From contig NZ_CP059467.1 in assembly GCF_017894365.1 (NCBI RefSeq), forward strand, positions 248,001 through 312,000: DNA of 64,000 nt, read 5' to 3'. Positions within the stretch are counted from its first letter, which is position 1; every line of letters starts with the position of its first letter. Source of the stretch: Aromatoleum bremense. Lineage in GTDB: Bacteria > Pseudomonadota > Gammaproteobacteria > Burkholderiales > Rhodocyclaceae. A program made the translations under genes and the position numbers. Under the pieces are notes generated by a model, which did no database searches, was not told the DNA's origin, and was given only the letters and a program-made list of their open reading frames with translations. Positions 58,666 through 64,000 of the stretch are shown here, in pieces.

Positions 58666-59880
58666 TCACTGCTTCAGCAGGGGGCAGGTGCTCCTGGCCG
58701 CCGGCAGAAAGGCCTGCTCGCCCGGGATGGTCGCCCGCACCGTCAGGTAGTCCCACGGACGCTTCGACTCGGCGGGCGCCTTGACCTGAACCAGGTACAA
58801 ATCCTTGATGAGGCGCCCATCGGCACGGATGCGGCCATTGGTCGCGTAGAGGTCGTTCACCGGCGTGGCGCGCATCTTCGCCAGCACCGCATCGGCATCG
58901 TCGCTGCCCGCCGCCGCGACAGCCTTGAGGTACTGCGTCGTCGCCGAGTAGTCCGCGGCATGGATCTCGGTCGGCATCTTGCCGACGCGCTTGTGGAAGC
59001 GTTCGGACCAGGAACGGCTCGCCTCGTCACGATCCCAGTAGAAGCTCGCCGTGGTGTACAGACCTTGCGCGGTATCCAGCCCGACGGCATGGATATCCGT
59101 GGTGAACAAGGCCATCGCCGCCACCGTCTGCGCGCCGTTGCGGGTGAGCCCGAAATCCTTGGCAGCCTTGATCGTGGCCACCGTATCGCCGCCGGCATTG
59201 GCCAGGCCGACGAACTTCGCACGGGAGGCTTGTGCCTGCAGCAGGAAGGAGGAGAAATCGAGCGTGTTGAGCGGATGGCGGACAGATCCGACCACCTTCC
59301 CGCCGCCGGACTTGATGGCCTCGGTGGCATCGCGCTCCATGGTGTGGCCGAAGGCGTAGTCGGCAGTGATGAAATACCAGCTGTCGGCACCTTGCGACAC
59401 CAGCACCCGGGGCGTGTTGGCAAGCGCCGTCGTGTCCGCCTGGTAGTGAACCGTGTAGGGCGAGCACGCCTCGTTGGTCAGGCGCGCGCTGTAGGCCGCG
59501 GTCACGATGACGGGCCGGCGCTTTTCCCGGCCGACCTCCGAAACCGCCAGCGCCGCCCCCGAAGAGACCAGGTTGACGATGACGTCGACATTGTCCGCAT
59601 CGAACCACTCGCGCGCCTTGGAGGCGGCCAGGTCCGGCTTGTTCTGGTGATCGGCCACCACGACCGCGATCGGCTTGCCCATCACCTTGCCGCCGAAGTC
59701 CTCGACGGCCATCTTCACGGCTTCGGCCGAGCCTTTGCCGGAAAAGTCCGAATAGAGCGAGGCCATGTCGGTGAGCACGCCGACGCGCACCGTGTCGCCC
59801 GAAATCGTGCCGGGCTGTGCCATGGCGCCGAGAGAAACCATGCCGGCCAGACCGGCCACGCAATTCCTGAAGGAAGTCAT
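58666..59880 (-). CDS. Branched-chain amino acid-type ABC substrate-binding protein
   Basis: 404 residues from the ATG at 59880, with a signal peptide (MTSFRNCVAGLAGMVSLGAMA). Periplasmic-binding fold of the Leu/Ile/Val family: VRVGVLTDMASLYSDFSGKGSAEAVKMAVEDFGG, then YFITADYAFGHTMERDATEAIKSGGGKVVG. In soil bacteria this subfamily often binds aromatic or dicarboxylic acids instead of amino acids. The rest of the importer is damaged, so the protein may have no working partner here. Confidence 0.88.
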   Translation of the reverse strand: MTSFRNCVAGLAGMVSLGAMAQPGTISGDTVRVGVLTDMASLYSDFSGKGSAEAVKMAVEDFGGKVMGKPIAVVVADHQNKPDLAASKAREWFDADNVDVIVNLVSSGAALAVSEVGREKRRPVIVTAAYSARLTNEACSPYTVHYQADTTALANTPRVLVSQGADSWYFITADYAFGHTMERDATEAIKSGGGKVVGSVRHPLNTLDFSSFLLQAQASRAKFVGLANAGGDTVATIKAAKDFGLTRNGAQTVAAMALFTTDIHAVGLDTAQGLYTTASFYWDRDEASRSWSERFHKRVGKMPTEIHAADYSATTQYLKAVAAAGSDDADAVLAKMRATPVNDLYATNGRIRADGRLIKDLYLVQVKAPAESKRPWDYLTVRATIPGEQAFLPAARSTCPLLKQ

Positions 59881-59927
59881 TCGTTGTCTCCGATGTTGTA
59901 GTTGAGGGTGATACGCCCGCCGAGCGC

Positions 59928-60638
59928 TCAAACGCCGAGCACTTCGCGGAATACGTCCTGGCGCCGGGCGACCTCAGCGCGCGGAATGTCGGCAACGATG
60001 CGGCCGTGCTCCATCAGGAGATGGCGGTCCGCCAGCGGTGCGGCAAATCGGAAGTTCTGCTCCACCAGGACGATCGTGTAGCCCCTGGCCCTGAGCGCCG
60101 AGATGGCGCGCCCGAGGCTCTGCACGATCACGGGCGCCAGGCCCTCTGAGATCTCGTCGAGCAGCAGGGTGCGCGCGCCGGTGAGCAGAATGCGACCGAG
60201 GGCGAGCATCTGCTGCTCGCCGCCGGACAGGCGGGTTCCGGGGCTGCGGCGGCGCTCCGCCAGGTTGGGGAACATCGCGTAGATCTCGGACAGGCCGACG
60301 TCGCCCGCGCCGACCCTGGGCAACAGCGTCAGGTTTTCCTCGCAGCTCAGGCTGGCGAAAATGCCGCGCTCCTCCGGGCAGTAGCCCAGTCCCAGGCGGG
60401 CGACCTGATGCGGCGCCATCGCCATGGTCTCGCGGCCGCGCACCTGCACGGATCCGGTTCGCCGGTCGGTCAAACCCAGCAGGGCGCGCAGCGTCGTCGT
60501 GCGACCGGCGCCGTTGCGGCCGAGCAGGCTCACCACCTCGCCCTCGCGGACGGTGAAGTCCACGCCGTGCAGCACATGGGACTCGCCGTACCAAGCCTGC
60601 AGCCCGCTCACCCGCAACACCTCGTGGCGGTCAGACAT
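59928..60638 (-). CDS. livF: LivF-type ABC ATPase with an Arg in Walker A
   Basis: 236 residues. The Walker A motif reads GRNGAGRTTT (near residues 39-48): the usual Lys is Arg (codon CGC). The rest is normal: signature LSGGEQQMLALGRIL, Walker B RTLLLDEISEGLAP, and the H-loop region. Lys-to-Arg at this position usually weakens ATP hydrolysis strongly. Overlaps livG by 8 bp. With livH truncated, the whole importer seems to be decaying. Confidence 0.88.
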   Translation of the reverse strand: MSDRHEVLRVSGLQAWYGESHVLHGVDFTVREGEVVSLLGRNGAGRTTTLRALLGLTDRRTGSVQVRGRETMAMAPHQVARLGLGYCPEERGIFASLSCEENLTLLPRVGAGDVGLSEIYAMFPNLAERRRSPGTRLSGGEQQMLALGRILLTGARTLLLDEISEGLAPVIVQSLGRAISALRARGYTIVLVEQNFRFAAPLADRHLLMEHGRIVADIPRAEVARRQDVFREVLGV

Positions 60639-61428
60639 GAGCCACCTCCAGGCTTTCGGTCTCGCTGCCCATGTAGGCCTCCACCACCAACGGATTCCGG
60701 GAAGCCTCGGCGTACGGGCCCTCCGCGATCACCTGGCCGCGCTGCAGCACCGTGATCGTGTCCGCGATCTTCGACACGACCGCCATGTTGTGTTCCACGA
60801 TCAGGACCGTACGGCTCCGCGCCACCCGTTGAATCAGCGTGGTGACCATGCCGACGTCCTCGTGCCCCATGCCTTGCGTCGGCTCGTCGAGCAACAGCAG
60901 TTTCGGATCGAGCGCGAGGGTGGTCGCGATCTCCAGCGCCCGCTTGCGCCCATAGGGCAGCTCGGCCGCCTGCAGCGAGGCGAAATCGACCAGGCCGACC
61001 TCGTCCAGGAAGGCCATCGCGCGGTCGTTGAGGCGATCCAGGCTCGAGACGCGCCGCCAGAACTGGAACGACGATCCGAGCGACTGTTGCAGCGCCACGC
61101 GCACGTTCTCGAGAACCGACAGGTGGGGAAACACCGCCGAGATCTGGAACGACCGCACCAGGCCCTTGCGCGCCACCTGGGCCGGCGGCATGCGGGTGAT
61201 GTCCTCGCCGTCGAAGGTGATCGTGCCGCGCGTCGGTTGCACGAACTTCGTCAGCAGGTTGAAGCAGGTGGATTTGCCCGCGCCATTGGGGCCGATCAGC
61301 GCGTGGACGGTGCCCCGGCGGACCTTGAGGTCGACCTGCGTCACCGCCACGAAGCCGAGGAACTCCTTGGTGAGGCCGTGCGCCTCGAGGATGAAGTCAC
61401 CGCGCGCCGGCGGTTGGGAATGGTTCAT
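60631..61428 (-). CDS. livG: LivG-type ABC ATPase
   Basis: 265 residues with an intact Walker A (GPNGAGKSTCFNLL), Walker B KLLLLDEPTQGMGHEDV and the LivG-typical C terminus (RGQVIAEGPYAEASRNPLVVEAYMG). The signature region reads LPYGRKRALEIATTLALDP, as usual for LivG. It lies 31 bp downstream of the aldehyde dehydrogenase gene. Confidence 0.92.
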   Translation of the reverse strand: MNHSQPPARGDFILEAHGLTKEFLGFVAVTQVDLKVRRGTVHALIGPNGAGKSTCFNLLTKFVQPTRGTITFDGEDITRMPPAQVARKGLVRSFQISAVFPHLSVLENVRVALQQSLGSSFQFWRRVSSLDRLNDRAMAFLDEVGLVDFASLQAAELPYGRKRALEIATTLALDPKLLLLDEPTQGMGHEDVGMVTTLIQRVARSRTVLIVEHNMAVVSKIADTITVLQRGQVIAEGPYAEASRNPLVVEAYMGSETESLEVAHV

Positions 61429-61459
61429 GTCAACGCTCCGAATTCAACCGTGCCCAGGG

Positions 61460-62893
61460 TCAGCCGTGGAAGTTCACGATGGTCTTCATCACGCTCATCT
61501 CGGCGAGCGCCGCCATGCCCTTTTCACGTCCGTGGCCGCTGCGCTTGACGCCGCCGAAAGGCAGTTCCACCCCGCCGCCCAGACCGAAGTTGTTGATGAA
61601 CACCTGTCCGCAGCGCAGCCGCCTGGCCATGCGCATCTGACGCGCGCCGTCGCGCGTCCACACCCCGGCGACGAGGCCGTAGTCGGTGTCGTTGGCCAGC
61701 CGGACCGCGTCGGCTTCGTCGTCGAACGGGAGCACCGACAGCACCGGACCGAACACCTCTTCCCGCGCCAGCCGGTGGTCACGCGGCACGGGGCCGAACA
61801 GGGTCGGACGAACGTAAAAACCCTCGGGCGAGGCGCCATCGGCAATGCGTCCTTCGGCCAGCACCGGCACGCCGTCCTTCACCGCCTCGTCGATGAACGA
61901 CTGCACCTGGCGCTGCTGCTTGCGGCTCACCACCGGGCCGCAGTCCAGGTCCAGGTGGTAGGCGCCCGCCTGCGCCCACTCGAATCCTTGCGCCACCCGC
62001 CGCACCACCGCGTCATAGGCGCTCTTCTGGACCAGCAGACGGCTTCCCGCGGCGCAGGTCTGGCCGGCGTGCTGGAGGATGGTGCGCAGGATGACGGGCG
62101 CGGCGGCGTCGACGTCGGCATCCGCGAAGACGATATGGGGCGACTTGCCGCCCAGTTCGGCAACGACCTTGACCTGGTTCCGCGCGGCGGCCTGCTGCAC
62201 GCGGGTGCCCACCTGGGTCGATCCGGTGAACGACAGGTGGTCGATGCCGGGATGGCCCACCAGGGCCTCGCCCGCCTCCGCCCCGTAGCCGGTAACGATG
62301 TTGAGCACCCCCGGCGGCATGCCCACCTCGTCGAAGATGCGGGCGAACTCCAGCGTGATGAGGCAGGCGTCCTCCGACGGCTTCAGCACGGTGGTGTTTC
62401 CTGCCGCCAGCGCCGCACCGAGGGAGCGGGCGAACTGCTGGGCAGGATAGTTCCACGGCAACACGTGCGCGCTGACACCATGCGGCTCGTACACCACCGA
62501 CACGTGATAGTCGTCGTGGAACGGAATCACGGCCCCGTGCAGCTTGTCGGCGGCCGTCCCGTAGAACTCCAGGTAGCGGGCGGCGACCTCGATGTCGGTG
62601 CGGGCCTGCCCGATCGGTTTGCCGGTGTCGCGCGCCTCGACCACCGCCAGTGCCTCGACGCGATCCAGGATGAGCGCGCCGGCGCGGGCGAGCAGCCGGC
62701 CGCGCTCCACCGGCCGAAGCTTCGACCACGGCCCGTCCAGTGCGGCGCGCGCAGCGGCGACCGCACGATCGACATCCTGCGGGCCGCCGCGCGACAGGGC
62801 ATCGTAGGCGGCGCCGGTACTCGGGTCGATCACGGCGATCGAATCCGTGTGTTGCGCGTCCGTCCAGCATCCATCGATGAAGAGCTTGTGCAC
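61460..62893 (-). CDS. NAD(P)-dependent aldehyde dehydrogenase
   Basis: 477 residues from the GTG at 62893 (HKLFIDGCWTDAQHTDSI...), chosen because this is the usual family start. The cofactor motif SFTGSTQVGTRVQQAA, the catalytic Glu in VVAELGGKSPHIVF and the nucleophilic Cys in LQHAGQTCAAGSRLLVQ are present. It oxidises an aldehyde to the acid; the substrate is unknown (betaine-aldehyde or aryl aldehyde type). Divergent from the LysR gene and upstream of the ABC importer, it is probably controlled by that regulator. Confidence 0.92.
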   Translation of the reverse strand: MHKLFIDGCWTDAQHTDSIAVIDPSTGAAYDALSRGGPQDVDRAVAAARAALDGPWSKLRPVERGRLLARAGALILDRVEALAVVEARDTGKPIGQARTDIEVAARYLEFYGTAADKLHGAVIPFHDDYHVSVVYEPHGVSAHVLPWNYPAQQFARSLGAALAAGNTTVLKPSEDACLITLEFARIFDEVGMPPGVLNIVTGYGAEAGEALVGHPGIDHLSFTGSTQVGTRVQQAAARNQVKVVAELGGKSPHIVFADADVDAAAPVILRTILQHAGQTCAAGSRLLVQKSAYDAVVRRVAQGFEWAQAGAYHLDLDCGPVVSRKQQRQVQSFIDEAVKDGVPVLAEGRIADGASPEGFYVRPTLFGPVPRDHRLAREEVFGPVLSVLPFDDEADAVRLANDTDYGLVAGVWTRDGARQMRMARRLRCGQVFINNFGLGGGVELPFGGVKRSGHGREKGMAALAEMSVMKTIVNFHG

Positions 62894-63002
62894 TTCCCGT
62901 CTCCAATGTTCTCGCGCTCGACAGGGAATCCGTCTGCGTCGTTTCGATGGAGGCAATGCTAGGAACGGCGCGACACGCCGACAAACGACTTATTCGCCGA
63001 CA

Positions 63003-63025
63003 ACGATTGAGAAATACTCAATCGT
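63003..63025. promoter_or_regulatory. Palindromic site between the divergent aldehyde dehydrogenase and LysR genes
   Basis: ACGATTGAG-AAATA-CTCAATCGT: perfect 9-bp arms around a 5-bp AT centre, 17 bp before the LysR ATG. It contains a T-N11-A pattern as expected of a LysR-type operator. Confidence 0.75.
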
Positions 63026-63041
63026 CTGCCAGACTCAGGAC

Positions 63042-63947
63042 ATGGACCGACTGCCTCCCCTCAATTCCCTGCGTGCTTTCGAAGCGGCCGCCCGACACCT
63101 GAGCATCACGGTTGCGGCCAATGAACTGCATGTCACGCCCGGCGCGGTCAGCCGCCAAATCCGCACGCTGGAGGAAGTGCTCGGCGTGCAGCTCCTGCAT
63201 CGCGGACATCGACAGATCACGCTCACCCGCCCGGGCGACGACTACTACCGCGCGGTGACCAGGGCCATGGACGCGCTGCGCGAAGCCACCCTCCGGCTGA
63301 CCAAGCGTGCCAAGCGCAAGCAGCTCAAGGTCCGCGCCTACACGACGTTCGCGATGCGCTGGCTCATTCCCCGGATCTCCAGCTTCCATGCGGCGAACCC
63401 CGGCATCGAAGTGTTGCTCACCGCGTCGCTGGAACCAGTGGACTTCCGCAAGGAAGACATCGACGGTGCGATCCGGCTCGGCGACGGCAAGTGGAGCGGC
63501 GTGAACGCCCATCGCCTGGTGTCCAATGTGCTGCTTCCCGTGTGCAGTCCCGCCCTGCTTGCGGCGAGCGCCACCAAGGTGAAAAAGCCGGCGGACTTGC
63601 AGCACCAGACCCTGTTGCACTCCATCGCGCGCGCCGACGACTGGCGCTATTGGCTGGAAGCGGCGGGCGTCGACAAGCAGATCGACGCGCGCAGCGGAAT
63701 GACCTACCAGAGCTCTGCAATGGCCTATGCGGCGGCCGTCGAGGGGCAAGGCTTCGCCATCGCACAACGCTTCCTGGTGGAGGCCGATCTCCAGGCGGGC
63801 AAGCTGGTGGCCCCATTCCGCCAGACCGTCGACATGGGCGATTTCACCTACTACCTCCTGACACCCGCCGACCGCAAGGAAAGCGCCAGCATGGCCACCT
63901 TTCGCCAGTGGCTGCTTGAGCAGTTTCAGACCGCCGAAGCGACCTGA
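63042..63947 (+). CDS. LysR-family regulator, GcvA-like
   Basis: 301 residues from the ATG at 63042 (MDRLPPLNSLRAFEAAARHLSITVAANELHVTPGAVSRQIRTLEEVLG), the classical GcvA-type HTH start. The C-terminal effector domain includes LLPVCSPALLAA and an ending ADRKESASMATFRQWLLEQF. It is divergent from the aldehyde dehydrogenase-ABC operon with a palindrome between. The last 53 bases of the window have no gene. Confidence 0.93.
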   Translation: MDRLPPLNSLRAFEAAARHLSITVAANELHVTPGAVSRQIRTLEEVLGVQLLHRGHRQITLTRPGDDYYRAVTRAMDALREATLRLTKRAKRKQLKVRAYTTFAMRWLIPRISSFHAANPGIEVLLTASLEPVDFRKEDIDGAIRLGDGKWSGVNAHRLVSNVLLPVCSPALLAASATKVKKPADLQHQTLLHSIARADDWRYWLEAAGVDKQIDARSGMTYQSSAMAYAAAVEGQGFAIAQRFLVEADLQAGKLVAPFRQTVDMGDFTYYLLTPADRKESASMATFRQWLLEQFQTAEAT

Positions 63948-64000
63948 CAGCGCACAGGAACGCCACGGCAGGATTGAGTTTTCATCAAGCCTGGTGTGCG

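Noticed and set aside
1..64000. CRISPR arrays, tRNA or rRNA genes
   Set aside because: No regularly spaced short repeats, cloverleaf-like sequences or rRNA signatures were seen on reading; a dedicated search was not possible.

Overview
The window looks like chromosomal DNA of a GC-rich, facultatively anaerobic betaproteobacterium of the Thauera / Azoarcus / Aromatoleum type. The reasons are a benzoyl-CoA-reductase-like ATP-driven reductase, the ferredoxin and two-subunit 2-oxoglutarate:ferredoxin oxidoreductase (KorAB) that feed such enzymes in Thauera, NorE/NorF-like oxidase subunits, and several CoA-thioester beta-oxidation modules. I saw no rRNA, tRNA or CRISPR array. The species assignment is inference.

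Layout. 1-6.1 kb (minus): an envelope cluster for a hydrophobic compound (DUF1302, DUF1329, YCF48-like and an RND/MMPL exporter that runs off the left edge). 6.4-17.3 kb: a scrambled zone in which intact genes (UspA-hemerythrin, acyl-CoA ligase, chemoreceptor, DUF364) alternate with broken copies of genes that are intact elsewhere in the window: a LuxR/MalT-type regulator, the reductase A-B subunit, korA and the ligase. 17.3-28.8 kb (minus): a full MalT-like regulator, thiolase, thioesterase, FadJ-like fusion, a molybdoenzyme stump, then the reductase subunits C-like, A-B fusion and D-like. 28.9-30.6 kb (plus): an AraC regulator and the ferredoxin. 30.7-41.8 kb (minus): norEF-like genes, then a tightly packed operon with membrane protein, two acyl-CoA dehydrogenases, a saccharopine-dehydrogenase-like protein, ligase, SCP2-type thiolase, phosphatase, APH-type kinase and SDR. 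41.9-45.1 kb (minus): korA-korB and a tiny lipoprotein. 45.7-48.7 kb (plus): fdhD, a Cys-rich small protein and an MFS carrier. 48.7-58.1 kb: a mobile and accessory zone with IS66, TauE and IS110 relics, a nucleotidyltransferase pair, a toxin-antitoxin operon cut by a 4-kb IS21-family element, and an IS1182-family element. 58.1-63.9 kb: a damaged branched-chain amino acid-type ABC importer, an aldehyde dehydrogenase and a LysR regulator.

How it works together. Five promoters share one architecture not explained by the genes: two half-sites of the form GTCAA exactly 21 bp apart, then 16 or 19 bp, then a GCGCTTAAT-like box. They precede the reductase operon, the ferredoxin, korAB, fdhD and the 31.7-41.8 kb operon. 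I read this as the operator and promoter of one AraC-type regulon, with the AraC gene at 28933-29961 as prime candidate. The inferred system is as follows: an acyl or aromatic CoA thioester is reduced by an ATP-dependent reductase with a fused A-B subunit, with electrons from KorAB through the ferredoxin. The products go through beta-oxidation, including an LvaA/ACAD11-like route that may move a 4-hydroxyl group by phosphorylation. The substrate is not evident from sequence.
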